Shown piece after piece: positions 8,392 to 17,724 of a stretch of DNA of 64,000 nt. This DNA comes from an uncultured Victivallales bacterium (lineage in GTDB: Bacteria; Verrucomicrobiota; Lentisphaeria; Victivallales; UBA1829), in assembly GCA_944390795.1 (NCBI GenBank), contig CALXRI010000001.1:1-64000 (forward strand), given 5' to 3'. Numbering within the stretch: the stretch's first letter is position 1; each line of letters opens with the position of its first letter. Position numbers and translations under genes: made by a program. A model generated the notes under the pieces. That model was not told the origin of the DNA and made no database searches. It saw nothing but the letters and a program-made list of their open reading frames with translations.

Positions 8392-8961
8392 ATGAGGAAA
8401 AATTATTATGCACTGAAGGCTTCGCTGCCTCTGCTTCTCTTCGACGGCCCTCCGCCGTTCTCCCGGGAGACGTTTCTGGAATACTGTTCGGCATATCTTC
8501 CGGAAAAACAAATGGAGATTCTGCGGGCCCTGAAAGCGGCTCCGCACAATCTGCCGGACGGCATCGGACCGGATTCCCCGACCGGCGAATACATACTCTG
8601 GGAAATCTGCCTGCGCAACACCCTCGGCGCACTGCGTGCGGGAAAGCTCGGCATGGACGCGGAACCCTATCTTGTAAAATTCGCCGCGTTCGAAAGCGAC
8701 GCATTCCGCGTTGCGAACGAGGCGTATTCGGCACAGACAAATCCTTTCGAGCGCGAACGGGCGCTTGACGCAGCACGCTGGTACAAGCTGGACTCCGTGG
8801 AAGGAAGGCACACCTTCGACTTCGACGCCTTCTGCCTTTACCTTCTGCGCCTGATGATTCTGGAAAAATGGGCGGCTCGGAACCCGAAGGCGGCGCCGGG
8901 AAATCTGGAAAAAGCCGCCGACCGCGCGGAACATGCGGAAAAAGAGTTGAAACAATCATAA
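8392..8961 (+). CDS. DUF2764 protein, probable V-ATPase subunit C equivalent
   Basis: The 189-residue product begins with the MRKNYYALKASLP type of opening and contains the FEREREAL-like central helix region seen in DUF2764 proteins. These occur between the E and A subunit genes of V-ATPase operons in Chlamydiae, spirochaetes and relatives. No canonical subunit C gene is found in this operon, so DUF2764 may fill the role of the C subunit that joins rotor and head; that is inference from position and from the missing gene. It is soluble, with no membrane segment. A gap of 24 bp separates it from atpA. Confidence 0.82.
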   Translation: MRKNYYALKASLPLLLFDGPPPFSRETFLEYCSAYLPEKQMEILRALKAAPHNLPDGIGPDSPTGEYILWEICLRNTLGALRAGKLGMDAEPYLVKFAAFESDAFRVANEAYSAQTNPFERERALDAARWYKLDSVEGRHTFDFDAFCLYLLRLMILEKWAARNPKAAPGNLEKAADRAEHAEKELKQS

Positions 8962-8985
8962 TATATTAACAGCAGGAGTGTTTTC

Positions 8986-10722
8986 ATGCTTGAAAACAAC
9001 ACAGGACGCATCGTCGGCGTCAACGGCAACATGCTGACGGTCGAGTTCGAGACCGCCGTCACGCAGAACGAGGTGGCATTCGCGGTGCTTGGCGACATCC
9101 GGCTCAAAGCCGAGGTCATTCGCGTAAGGGGCAACCGGGCCGACCTTCAGGTTTACGAGAATACCGCAGGTCTCAGGATCGGCGACACCGTCGAGTTCAC
9201 CAACGACCTTCTCAGCGTCGAACTCGGTCCCGGGCTTCTCACCCAGGTTTACGACGGACTTCAGAATCCCCTGAACAAACTTGCGGAAAAATCCGGATTC
9301 TTCCTGCAGCGCGGCGTCTACATGCATGCGCTGGACTACGAGCGCGAATGGGAGTTCACGCCACTGGCGAAAGTCGGCGACCGGCTTTCGGCGGGAAGCT
9401 ACATCGGGTATGTGCCGGAAGGCATCTTCAAACACTACATCATGCTGCCGTTCCTGTTCCGCGGCACCTGGGAGCTGACCGATGTCGCCGCGCCGGGTCC
9501 GCACAAACTGCTCGACTGCGTCGCAAAGGCGAAAAACGAAAAGGGCGAGATCCGCGAAATCACGATGGTGCAGAAGTGGCCGGTCAAGATTCCGATCTCC
9601 TGCTACAAGGAAAAACTCATGCCGGTCAATCCGCTCACAACCCAGCAGCGGATCATCGACACCTTCTTCCCGGTCGCCCAGGGCGGCACCTTCTGCACCC
9701 CGGGACCGTTCGGCGCGGGCAAGACGGTTCTGCAGCACGCGATCAGCCAGCACGCGGAGGCGGACGTCGTCATCATCGCGGCGTGCGGCGAGCGCGCGGG
9801 CGAGGTGGTGGAAATCCTCCGCGAGTTCCCGCATCTGGAGGATCCGCGGACCGGAAAAAGCCTCATGGACCGTTCGATCATCATCTGCAACACCAGTTCG
9901 ATGCCGGTCGCCGCGCGCGAAGCCTCCGTTTACACGGCGGTCACTCTTGCGGAATATTACCGCCAGATGGGACTCAACTGCCTGTTGCTGGCGGACTCGA
10001 CCTCCCGCTGGGCGCAGGCGCTCCGCGAAATGTCCGGCCGTCTGGAGGAAATTCCCGGCGAGGAAGCCTTCCCCGCCTATCTCGAGTCGCTGATTGCAAG
10101 CTTCTATGAACGCGCCGGTCTTGTCCGGCTCAATGACGGCGGACAGGGCTCCATCACGATCGGCGGTTCGGTCAGTCCCGCGGGCGGCAACTTCGAGGAG
10201 CCTGTGACACAGGCGACGCTGAAGGTTGTCGGCGCGTTCCTCGGACTCTCCCGTGAACGCTCTTCGGCGCGGCGCTTCCCCGCGATTCATCCGCTTGACA
10301 GCTGGAGCAAATACAAAAGCATCGTGGAACCGGAGAAACTCGCTTATGCCAAGCACATTCTCCGCCGCGGCAACGAGGTCAACCAGATGATGAAGGTCGT
10401 CGGCGAGGAAGGCACCCACATCGACGACTTTGTCATCTATCTCAAGAGCGAATTCATCGACTTTGTCTATCTGCAGCAGAACACCTTCGACAAGGTGGAC
10501 GGCGCGACCAGCCGTGAACGCCAGGTCTACATGTTCGACAAAGTGATCCACGTTCTGAAATCGACATTCAAATTCGAGGACAAAGAAGTCGCCCGCCGTT
10601 ACTTCCTTGAACTCCGTCTCGCCTTCACCAACCTGAACTATGCCGAATTCCAGTCCGCCAGGTTCAGGGAACTGGAAAAGGCCGTGGATGAAAAAATCAG
10701 CGAAAGGAAGGAAAATGCGTAA
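8986..10722 (+). CDS. atpA: V-type ATPase catalytic subunit A
   Basis: Nucleotide-hydrolysing or -synthesising subunit of the V/A-type ATPase head. The 578-residue chain carries the beta-barrel N-terminus, the A-type non-homologous insertion, the Walker A sequence GPFGAGKT near residue 240, and a Walker B region ending in [15 protein letters not shown]. Length matches bacterial V-ATPase A subunits. A GCAGGAG ribosome site precedes the ATG at 8986. The stop overlaps the start of atpB by 8 nt, indicating translational coupling. Confidence 0.97.
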   Translation: MLENNTGRIVGVNGNMLTVEFETAVTQNEVAFAVLGDIRLKAEVIRVRGNRADLQVYENTAGLRIGDTVEFTNDLLSVELGPGLLTQVYDGLQNPLNKLAEKSGFFLQRGVYMHALDYEREWEFTPLAKVGDRLSAGSYIGYVPEGIFKHYIMLPFLFRGTWELTDVAAPGPHKLLDCVAKAKNEKGEIREITMVQKWPVKIPISCYKEKLMPVNPLTTQQRIIDTFFPVAQGGTFCTPGPFGAGKTVLQHAISQHAEADVVIIAACGERAGEVVEILREFPHLEDPRTGKSLMDRSIIICNTSSMPVAAREASVYTAVTLAEYYRQMGLNCLLLADSTSRWAQALREMSGRLEEIPGEEAFPAYLESLIASFYERAGLVRLNDGGQGSITIGGSVSPAGGNFEEPVTQATLKVVGAFLGLSRERSSARRFPAIHPLDSWSKYKSIVEPEKLAYAKHILRRGNEVNQMMKVVGEEGTHIDDFVIYLKSEFIDFVYLQQNTFDKVDGATSRERQVYMFDKVIHVLKSTFKFEDKEVARRYFLELRLAFTNLNYAEFQSARFRELEKAVDEKISERKENA

Positions 10723-12016
10723 GGTTTATCACAAAATCATTCAGATTGCCGGCAACGTCATCACGGTGGAAGCCGACAATGTCGGATACAATGACCTTGC
10801 GGAAGTCACCGGCGCGCGCGGCACGTCGCTGGCGCAGGTGATCCGCCTTCAGGACGGCAAGGTGTTCCTTCAGGTTTTCACAGGCTCCCGCGGCGTCAGC
10901 ACCGGCGACGAAGTCCGCTTCCTCGGGCATCCGATGCGCGTTTCGGCCTCGGAAAATCTGCTGGGAAGAATCTTCACCGGAGCGGGGCGCCCACGTGACG
11001 GCCGTCCCGCGATCAATGACGACATGATCGACATCGGGGGGCCTTCCGTGAATCCCGCCAAACGCATTATTCCGCGCAAAATGATCCGTACGGGCATCCC
11101 GATGATCGATGTCTTCAACACGCTGGTCGAATCGCAGAAGCTTCCGATTTTCTCCGTCGCCGGAGAACCCTACAATGAACTGCTCTCGCGAATTGCGATG
11201 CAGGCGGAAGTCGACGTCATCATCCTCGGCGGAATGGGACTCAAATACGACGACTACCTGGCATTCCGCAACACGCTGGACGAGCACGGCGCGCTTTCGC
11301 GTTCGGTTCTCTTCATCCATACCGCGTCCGACCCGATCGTGGAGTGCATGCTTGTGCCCGACATGTGCCTTGCGGTCGCGGAGCAGTATGCGCTGCAGAA
11401 CAAGCGCGTGCTCGTGCTGCTGACCGACATGACGAACTTTGCCGACGCGATGAAGGAGATTGCGATCACGATGGAACAGATCCCGTCGAACCGCGGCTAT
11501 CCCGGCGACCTCTACAGCCAGCTTGCCGCCCGTTACGAGAAGGCGGTTGACTTCGACGGCGCGGGATCGATCACCATTCTCGCCGTCACTACAATGCCCG
11601 GCGACGACGTGACGCACCCTGTTCCCGACAACACGGGCTACATCACCGAAGGCCAGTTCTACCTGAAAAACGGCCGCATCGAACCGTTCGGCTCCCTGAG
11701 CCGTCTGAAACAGCAGGTCAACGGCAGGACCCGCGCCGACCACCGCGCCATCATGGATACGATGATCCGCTTCTACGCGGACTACAAGGAGACCATTGAA
11801 AAACAGTCGATGGGCTTCCAGATGAGTGCATGGGACCGGAAGCTGCTGAAGTACGGACGGCTGTTTGAAGAGAAGATGATGGATCTTTCGGTCAACATCC
11901 CGCTTGAAGAAGCGCTTGACCTCGGATGGAAAATTCTTGCGGAGTGTTTCGACAAGACCGAAACCGGCATCAAGTCGGATATGATTGACGAATTCTGGCC
12001 GAAAGACGCGAACTGA
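10715..12016 (+). CDS. atpB: V-type ATPase subunit B
   Basis: Non-catalytic partner of subunit A in the hexameric head. The 433-residue protein starts MRKVYHK and has the typical [14 protein letters not shown]-like segment. In place of a P-loop it has [13 protein letters not shown], as expected for B subunits. The downstream [14 protein letters not shown] block is diagnostic. The start at 10715 is chosen over an upstream in-frame ATG because AAGGAAGGAA lies directly before it and the longer version would overlap most of the atpA end. Subunit D follows after 17 bp. Confidence 0.97.
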   Translation: MRKVYHKIIQIAGNVITVEADNVGYNDLAEVTGARGTSLAQVIRLQDGKVFLQVFTGSRGVSTGDEVRFLGHPMRVSASENLLGRIFTGAGRPRDGRPAINDDMIDIGGPSVNPAKRIIPRKMIRTGIPMIDVFNTLVESQKLPIFSVAGEPYNELLSRIAMQAEVDVIILGGMGLKYDDYLAFRNTLDEHGALSRSVLFIHTASDPIVECMLVPDMCLAVAEQYALQNKRVLVLLTDMTNFADAMKEIAITMEQIPSNRGYPGDLYSQLAARYEKAVDFDGAGSITILAVTTMPGDDVTHPVPDNTGYITEGQFYLKNGRIEPFGSLSRLKQQVNGRTRADHRAIMDTMIRFYADYKETIEKQSMGFQMSAWDRKLLKYGRLFEEKMMDLSVNIPLEEALDLGWKILAECFDKTETGIKSDMIDEFWPKDAN

Positions 12017-12033
12017 TTCGAGAGGCACTCGAC

Positions 12034-12642
12034 ATGGCAAAAGTCAAACTGACAAAAACGGCATTGAAACAGCAGCGGGACGACTTGAAACAGTTCCAGC
12101 GCTTCCTGCCGACGCTTCAGCTCAAGAAGCAGCAGCTCCAGATGGAAATGCGGTCCTGTCAGGAGCGCATCCGGAACAACGAGGAGCGGGAAAGGGAGAG
12201 CAAGGAGCAGCTCTCCTCATGGCTGGTTCTTTTCGGTGCGGAGCCCGATGCGATGCGTGTCGCGGACACCGTGCGCGTGGAACGCGTCGAAACGGACATG
12301 CTGAATATCGCCGGCGTGGACGTGCCCCGCTTCCAGGGGGTTGTGTTTGAAAAGCATGACTATGACGTTTTTACGGAAGAACCCTGGTTCGACGACGCTG
12401 TCGCGGCGCTCCGGAAAATCGTGGAGCTCCGTGCGGAACGCGAAATCATCCGGAAACAATATGAACTCATTGAAAACGAACTGCGGGTGACGACGCAGCG
12501 GGTCAATCTTTTCGAAAAGGTGAAGATTCCCGAATGCAAGGAAAACATCCGCATGATTCAGATCTATCTCGGCGACATGGACACCAGCGCCGTCGCGCGC
12601 TCGAAAATCGCCAAGAAGAAACTGCAGGAGACGGCGGCATGA
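12034..12642 (+). CDS. atpD: V-type ATPase subunit D
   Basis: Central shaft (rotor) subunit. The 202-residue protein starts MAKVKLTKTALKQQRDDLKQ, the classical D-subunit opening, and is predicted to be two long antiparallel helices (about 5-75 and 125-195) with a short globular part between. Its stop codon overlaps the atpI start (ATGA), so translation is probably coupled. No separate F subunit gene is seen in the operon. Confidence 0.95.
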   Translation: MAKVKLTKTALKQQRDDLKQFQRFLPTLQLKKQQLQMEMRSCQERIRNNEERERESKEQLSSWLVLFGAEPDAMRVADTVRVERVETDMLNIAGVDVPRFQGVVFEKHDYDVFTEEPWFDDAVAALRKIVELRAEREIIRKQYELIENELRVTTQRVNLFEKVKIPECKENIRMIQIYLGDMDTSAVARSKIAKKKLQETAA

Positions 12643-14489
12643 TAGTGAAAATGAAAGATGTGACGCTGCTCTGTCTGGAGCGTGACAGGAACGGGGCGCT
12701 TGAGGCGCTGCGCGATCTCGGCGTCATGCATGTGAAACAGCTCGGGCGCGTCGACTCTCCCGATGTCGCCGATCTGACCGCGAAAGTGGCAAACACGGTA
12801 AAAGTCCACAACATTCTGAGCGGACGGAACGCCTCCGGAACTCCCGAAAGCACGGTCGAACCGGAAAAACTCGTCACGGACGCGCTGCGTTATCTGGACG
12901 AGGAGGCAACTGTTGCAAAACAGCGTGAGAATCTTCTCAAGGAGGTGGAGAAACTCGAACCATGGGGCGATTTCGAACCGGAACTGCTTCGGAAACTTCG
13001 TGCCTCCGGTCTGCATGTGTGCCTTTGTTCCGCATTCAGAAGCGATTTTCCGAAAATGAGGTTTCCCGAAGGCGCATCCGTCACGGAGATCAGCCGGAAG
13101 GGGAATGACGTCTATTTTGCAGTCGTATCGCGGACGGAACCCGATCCGGGCTCGCTGCACCCGGTCTCGCTTCCCGACATCCCGCTCTCGAAACTGCGGG
13201 AACAGGTCGGCGAATGCGACAGGCGTCTTTCAGAAATTGGAAAACGCCTGGATACGCTCGCGCTGTCGATTTCCTGTCTCCGCGCTTACAAGAAGGAAAC
13301 GGAACAGGACCTTGAGTTTGCGCAGAACCGCGACGGAATGGTAAAAGAGGGAGAAATCGCCTATCTTCAGGGATATGTTCCCGTTCCCGCCGTGGAAAAG
13401 CTCCGCGCGGAGGCTCTGAAACAGGGCTGGGCGCTCCGGATCGAGGATCCGGCGGAGGACGACATCAAAGTCCCGACCTTCATTCGCAAACCGAAATGGA
13501 TGAACATCATCGATCCGCTCTTCGACTTTATCGGCATTGCGCCGGGATATCGGGAAAACGACGTATCCCTTTTCTTCCTGATCGCCTTTCCGATCTTCTT
13601 TGGAATGCTGATCGGCGATTTCGCCTACGGCGTCATGTTCATGGCGACGGCGTTTCTCTGCAAGTATCTCTTCCGCAAAAAGGAAGAAGCGCGTCTGCCG
13701 CTGAATCTCCTGATTCTGCTGTCGGCGTTTTCGATTGTGTTCGGACTGCTCCAGGGTTCCTGCCTCGGACTGCCCCGCGAGATTCTGCCCGGCCCTCTGA
13801 AGGGACTTGACTTCCTCGCCGATCCGGCAAAGAGTCCGGCGGCGTGCCGTCTCGCCGAAAAGCTGGATATCGCCAACCCGATGGATCTGAAGGACAAGTT
13901 CATCCAGTGGTTCTGCTTCCTGCTTGCGGCGCTTCATCTCTCCTCGGCGCGGATTTTCAAGACGATCACGGAAATCCGGAACTGGCGGAGCTGGGGCAAT
14001 CTCGGCTGGGCGTTCCTGATCTGGGGGAACTTCTTCACCGCCGTGAATCTCATCGTGTTCCCGGGAACATTTCCGCTCTATTTCGCGGGAACGCTCTACG
14101 GTGTCGGACTGCTTCTGATCGTCATAACAATCAGCGGGGAGGCCGCACTGAACCTGCCCTTTTCTGTCATCGGCAGTTTCGTTGACGTGCTCTCCTATAT
14201 CCGTCTGTTTGCCGTGGGGCTCTCCGGTGTCTATGTCGGAACATGCTTCAACAACATGGGAATGATGGTGCTGGACTCCCTTCCGCGTCAGCTGACGGTG
14301 CTGGGTGTCGCAGGCCTGATTCTGGTCGCAGTCTGCGGACACGCGCTGAACATCCTTCTTGGAATCATGGGAGTTCTGGTGCATGCGATCCGTCTGAACA
14401 CGCTGGAGTTTTCCAACCACGTGGAGATGCAGTGGACGGGAATCCGCTACCGTCCGTTCGCCAGAGGAAATAAAACGGAAATTCAATAA
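12639..14489 (+). CDS. atpI: V-type ATPase membrane subunit I (a-subunit homologue)
   Basis: Membrane stator forming the ion half-channels next to the K ring. The 616-residue protein has a cytosolic N-terminal half (to about 290) with coiled-coil segments, then a membrane half with about seven hydrophobic helices. The conserved block around SYIRLFAVGLSG contains the family's essential channel Arg. Start ATG at 12639 overlaps the atpD stop. A long spacer of 32 bp with AAAAAGGAG leads to atpK. Confidence 0.95.
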   Translation: MIVKMKDVTLLCLERDRNGALEALRDLGVMHVKQLGRVDSPDVADLTAKVANTVKVHNILSGRNASGTPESTVEPEKLVTDALRYLDEEATVAKQRENLLKEVEKLEPWGDFEPELLRKLRASGLHVCLCSAFRSDFPKMRFPEGASVTEISRKGNDVYFAVVSRTEPDPGSLHPVSLPDIPLSKLREQVGECDRRLSEIGKRLDTLALSISCLRAYKKETEQDLEFAQNRDGMVKEGEIAYLQGYVPVPAVEKLRAEALKQGWALRIEDPAEDDIKVPTFIRKPKWMNIIDPLFDFIGIAPGYRENDVSLFFLIAFPIFFGMLIGDFAYGVMFMATAFLCKYLFRKKEEARLPLNLLILLSAFSIVFGLLQGSCLGLPREILPGPLKGLDFLADPAKSPAACRLAEKLDIANPMDLKDKFIQWFCFLLAALHLSSARIFKTITEIRNWRSWGNLGWAFLIWGNFFTAVNLIVFPGTFPLYFAGTLYGVGLLLIVITISGEAALNLPFSVIGSFVDVLSYIRLFAVGLSGVYVGTCFNNMGMMVLDSLPRQLTVLGVAGLILVAVCGHALNILLGIMGVLVHAIRLNTLEFSNHVEMQWTGIRYRPFARGNKTEIQ

Positions 14490-14521
14490 ACACAATCAAA
14501 TAGAAAAAGGAGAATGTCAAG

Positions 14522-15067
14522 ATGTTTCTTGAACTCGCAGCAGATGCAACGGCGGCGGCAGCCGCGACGACGGGCCTGAACGAACAGGCAAAGTTTACCG
14601 TGCAGCACCTTCGGTATCTGTTCCAGGCATTGACCTATGCCGGAGCGTTCTCGGCAATCGGTTTTGCCGCGATCGGATCCGCTTACGGATGCGGAACCGC
14701 GTGTTCCGCCGCGGTCGGCGCATGGAAGAAATGCTACTCTCAGAACAAACCCGCGCCGTTCCAGCTTCTTGTGTTTGCCGGAGCGCCGCTTTCGCAGGTG
14801 ATCTACGGCATGATCATCATGTTCGTCATCATGGGAAAACCGGATGTGACGCAGGCTGCGTGGGTGGTCTATCTGCTGGTAGGCGTCATCAGCGGCGTTG
14901 CGATGGGCATTTCCGCGGCCTGGCAGGGAATCGCCGGAGCGGCGGCATGCGACGCGTTCGCGGAGAACGGGAAAGGTTTCACAAACCAGCTGATGGTGCT
15001 GGGTATCGTCGAGACCGTCGCAATCTTCGTGATGGCGTTTGCGATCGTGCTGCTCGGCAAGATCTGA
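14522..15067 (+). CDS. atpK: V-type ATPase rotor subunit K, Na+-type ligand set
   Basis: A 181-residue four-helix proteolipid that forms the membrane rotor ring. The ion-binding carboxylate is the Glu of GIVETVAIF in the last helix. Aligned by eye to Enterococcus hirae NtpK, the other Na+ ligands also appear: Ser and Gln of PLSQVIYG (for Thr64 and Gln65), the following Tyr (Tyr68) and Gln of AAWQGIAG (Gln110). This suggests Na+ rather than H+ coupling, which fits an NhaC antiporter elsewhere in the window. The first hairpin has no carboxylate, as in NtpK. It is the last gene before a strong terminator. Confidence 0.93.
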   Translation: MFLELAADATAAAAATTGLNEQAKFTVQHLRYLFQALTYAGAFSAIGFAAIGSAYGCGTACSAAVGAWKKCYSQNKPAPFQLLVFAGAPLSQVIYGMIIMFVIMGKPDVTQAAWVVYLLVGVISGVAMGISAAWQGIAGAAACDAFAENGKGFTNQLMVLGIVETVAIFVMAFAIVLLGKI

Positions 15068-15082
15068 GAACTGTTTTCCCCA

Positions 15083-15117
15083 ACCGCCGCATCCTTCAGG
15101 AGACGGCGGTCTTTTTT
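15083..15117 (+). terminator. Terminator of the V-ATPase operon
   Basis: Perfect stem ACCGCCG/CGGCGGT (15083-15089 and 15104-15110) followed by a run of six T, 16 bp after the atpK stop. Confidence 0.9.
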
Positions 15118-15148
15118 CTCTCAAGACTAATATGCACGAGGAGTTACC

Positions 15149-16072
15149 ATGAAGATCATCGTTTTCGGAGGCACCGGCTGGCTGGGGCACAATGTCGTGC
15201 TGGATCTGATGAGGGGCGGTTATGATGTCACCATCTGCTCACGCGGACAGAAAGCGACATTTCTGAAGGAAGTCACCGGTGTGAACGCCATCTCCGCCGA
15301 CAAGAGCAGCGAAACGGCAATGCAGTCGATTTTTGCAGAACGTTACGACGTGGTGATCGACACGGTTCCGAACACCAGGTCGATCGAACTCGTGCACAAA
15401 TATGCCGCGGGACTCAAACACTACATTCACTGCTCCTCGACCGGCGGCTATGCGCCGCTCCCGTTTGTTCCCTGCGATGAGACTGCGCCCTATCTCGGAT
15501 TTGACGGCAGTTCCGGATGGAAAGCGAAAGCCGATTATGACCATGCCGCCCTCTCGCTGTTCACAAGCGCGGGTTTCCCCGCAACGGTGATCCGCCCCTG
15601 CTATATCACGGGACCGGGAATGCTGCCGCTGGACAACCTGGGAGGACGACGGACGGATTTCATTCCTGACATCCTTGCGGAGAAAACGCTGGATCTGCCG
15701 GACAACGGACTTGCGCTGCTCCAGCCGGTTCATGTGAAGGATCTTGCGCACTCGTTCCGCCTTGCCGTGGAAAACCGCCGGAGCGTCGGACAGATCTACA
15801 ACATCTGCCTTTCGCACGCGGTTACGCTGAACCGTTATCTGGAGATCACGGCGGCCGCACTCGGGAAGAAAGCATATATCAGTCACCTGCCGCTGGAAGA
15901 GATGCTCGCCAAATACGGCGACACGATCCATGCGACCGGGTTGCGCTTCCTTGCCACACACATGTGCTTTACGATCGAAAAAGCGCGGCGCGATCTCGGC
16001 TATGTGCCGCACTGCACGCCGGAAGAGGCGATTGAGGAGACTGCCGTCTGGGCGGCGGAGCAGAAGGCCTGA
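15149..16072 (+). CDS. NAD-dependent epimerase/dehydratase family protein
   Basis: An extended-type SDR of 307 residues. The Rossmann motif GGTGWLG is at residues 7-13. The active-site region has a CSSTGGYAP segment (Ser) and later a K-containing stretch GWKAKADYDH in place of the usual YxxxK, so the catalytic Tyr/Lys pair is not classical. It resembles the isoflavone-reductase/epimerase-like SDRs annotated in PVC bacteria; substrate unknown. A GAGGAG ribosome site precedes the ATG. It lies just after the V-ATPase terminator and no good separate promoter is visible, so low-level read-through or a weak promoter is likely. Confidence 0.85.
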   Translation: MKIIVFGGTGWLGHNVVLDLMRGGYDVTICSRGQKATFLKEVTGVNAISADKSSETAMQSIFAERYDVVIDTVPNTRSIELVHKYAAGLKHYIHCSSTGGYAPLPFVPCDETAPYLGFDGSSGWKAKADYDHAALSLFTSAGFPATVIRPCYITGPGMLPLDNLGGRRTDFIPDILAEKTLDLPDNGLALLQPVHVKDLAHSFRLAVENRRSVGQIYNICLSHAVTLNRYLEITAAALGKKAYISHLPLEEMLAKYGDTIHATGLRFLATHMCFTIEKARRDLGYVPHCTPEEAIEETAVWAAEQKA

Positions 16073-16107
16073 GCGGGTTTTTCCGGAAACAGCCGGGAAA
16101 AGCGATT

Positions 16108-16885
16108 TCAGCGGTCAAGCGTATCGTCTTCCAGAATCCGCCGGTAATTCACGGCGTTCAGCTTGCAGCCGAGTTTCCGGAAGGACTTGGCGCCGGAAGT
16201 GCGCCGCCCGGAAAGTTCCGGATTCAGGATCATTGTCGCATGATTCAAATGATCCATATAGCGTGAGAGTTCCGCCACAGGCAGGAATTCAAGTTCATAC
16301 CCGGCATTCAGAAGATGTCTGTGGATGGAGCTTCCCGCGCATTCGCCGTCGCCGAATCCTTTCGTATATTTCTTCAGGAGATCGGTCCGGTAAAGCGCGC
16401 AATGACTCCTGAGAAACCGGAACTCATGATGCTTTCTGCCGATCAGAGTTTTGAATCCGTCCTCCACCGCCTTTCCAATGGATTTCCAGAGAGGAACCGT
16501 TTCCAGCTTCCAGCTTCCAGCTCCCGACTCCGGCAATTTTCTCAGACCGGGTGATATGTTTCATCAGGTAGTCCAGCCATTCCGGATGATGCACAATGGT
16601 GTCCGTATGCATGGAAATCACATACGGAGCATCCACCTCCCGCAAAGCCAGATCCAATGCGGAGGAATGCATCAGCGCCGGAGACATTCCATGAATCTCG
16701 GATTCGGAACGTTCAATAAGCCGGATCCAGGAGAGGGAACGCAGATAAGCAAGGGATTCATCACCGGAGGCATTGTCGACGGCAATAACCCGGATTCTGC
16801 CGCAGTCGGTATATTTGCGGAGAGAACGCAGGCACAGTTTCGTCAGTTCCGGGGTTTTATAATTGGGCAGCAGAATTGCAAGCAT
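16108..16885 (-). pseudogene. Family 2 glycosyltransferase, frameshifted at a heptanucleotide repeat
   Basis: The gene begins at 16885 (AGGGGAG upstream). Its first part encodes a GT2 fold: MLAILLPNYKTPELTKLCL, the VDNASGDES metal/nucleotide site, and an MHTDT acceptor motif near residue 90. At the sequence (GCTGGAA)3 (16501-16521) the frame shifts: the first frame stops soon after, while the rest of the enzyme continues in another frame to 16108. With two copies of the heptamer the two parts join exactly in frame (GVGSWKLE then TVPLWKS). It is therefore an off-state of a slippage-prone gene, a plain mutation or a sequencing error. It lies downstream of secG. Confidence 0.82.
16501..16521. 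repeat. Three tandem heptanucleotides TTCCAGC
   Basis: TTCCAGC occurs three times without interruption. Because 7 is not a multiple of 3, each gain or loss of a copy changes the reading frame of the glycosyltransferase that contains it. Confidence 0.95.
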
Positions 16886-17075
16886 GGTGTTCTCCCCTTG
16901 TTGTCTTTCTCCCTGCACGGATATTACTCCGGCTGGAAAATGCATTTGCAAATCATTTCCGACTGTCCGGAAACATGCACCGGGAAATCAGAAAATGAAG
17001 GCTTCGGATGCGGAAACGGCAAGGCGGCGCAAGCGCTTCCGGATGGACCGCAAACCGTCCGACGGGAGTGAAACT

Positions 17076-17516
17076 TTATTTCTTTTCCGCCGTCTTTGCC
17101 GCGGGAAGCGCCGGTTCGGCTTTTTTCTCAGGCGTCTTCACCGGAGCCGCAGCAGCCTGTTTCGCGGAAGCGGCAGCCGTTTCCCCTGCCTGTTCCGCGG
17201 AAGCTGCGGCATCCTTACCGGGCACAGCAGGCGCCTCTGCAACGGAAGTTTCCTTCGAAATCAGGGACTTGGAAGCGGCCTTGTGACCAGTCAGCACAGC
17301 AAGGGCAAGAGTCAAAACAAAGAAGAGGGCCAGGAGAACAATCGTCAGCTTGGAAAGCTGTCCCATTGCCTGGGCGCCGAAGACACTTTCTCCGACGCCT
17401 CCGAATGCGGAACCGAATCCGCCGCCTTTGGACGGCTGGACAAGCACTAACACGATAAGAAGAACCGCAATTAAAACAACCGCCGCATAAATGATCGCAC
17501 TGATGACAGTCAACAT
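17076..17516 (-). CDS. secG: Preprotein translocase subunit SecG
   Basis: Small inner-membrane subunit of SecYEG that assists protein export. Two membrane helices (about 5-27 and 55-76) flank the conserved VQPSKGGGFGSAFGG segment. The 146-residue length exceeds the usual 75-110 because of a charged, Ala/Lys/Pro-rich C-terminal tail (about 85-146), which would lie on the periplasmic or cytoplasmic face depending on topology; such tails are common in PVC and Bacteroidota SecG. GAGGA lies 9 nt before the ATG. Confidence 0.93.
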   Translation of the reverse strand: MLTVISAIIYAAVVLIAVLLIVLVLVQPSKGGGFGSAFGGVGESVFGAQAMGQLSKLTIVLLALFFVLTLALAVLTGHKAASKSLISKETSVAEAPAVPGKDAAASAEQAGETAAASAKQAAAAPVKTPEKKAEPALPAAKTAEKK

Positions 17517-17724
17517 GTTTGAAAATCCTCAATCAAGTTAAAAAACGCAAACCGGAATCCGGAAATCACAAGATTCATAAGATAACACAGCCACATGGAT
17601 TTTTCAATCCCCTTCGCGCAGATTTCCGGAAAGTTTCAGAAAGGCGGCGGGCGCCGCGGAAACGGGAGAGGGCGGCAGGACGCGCGTATGCATGTATTTT
17701 TTCCACACCGGATTCCGCAGAGTT

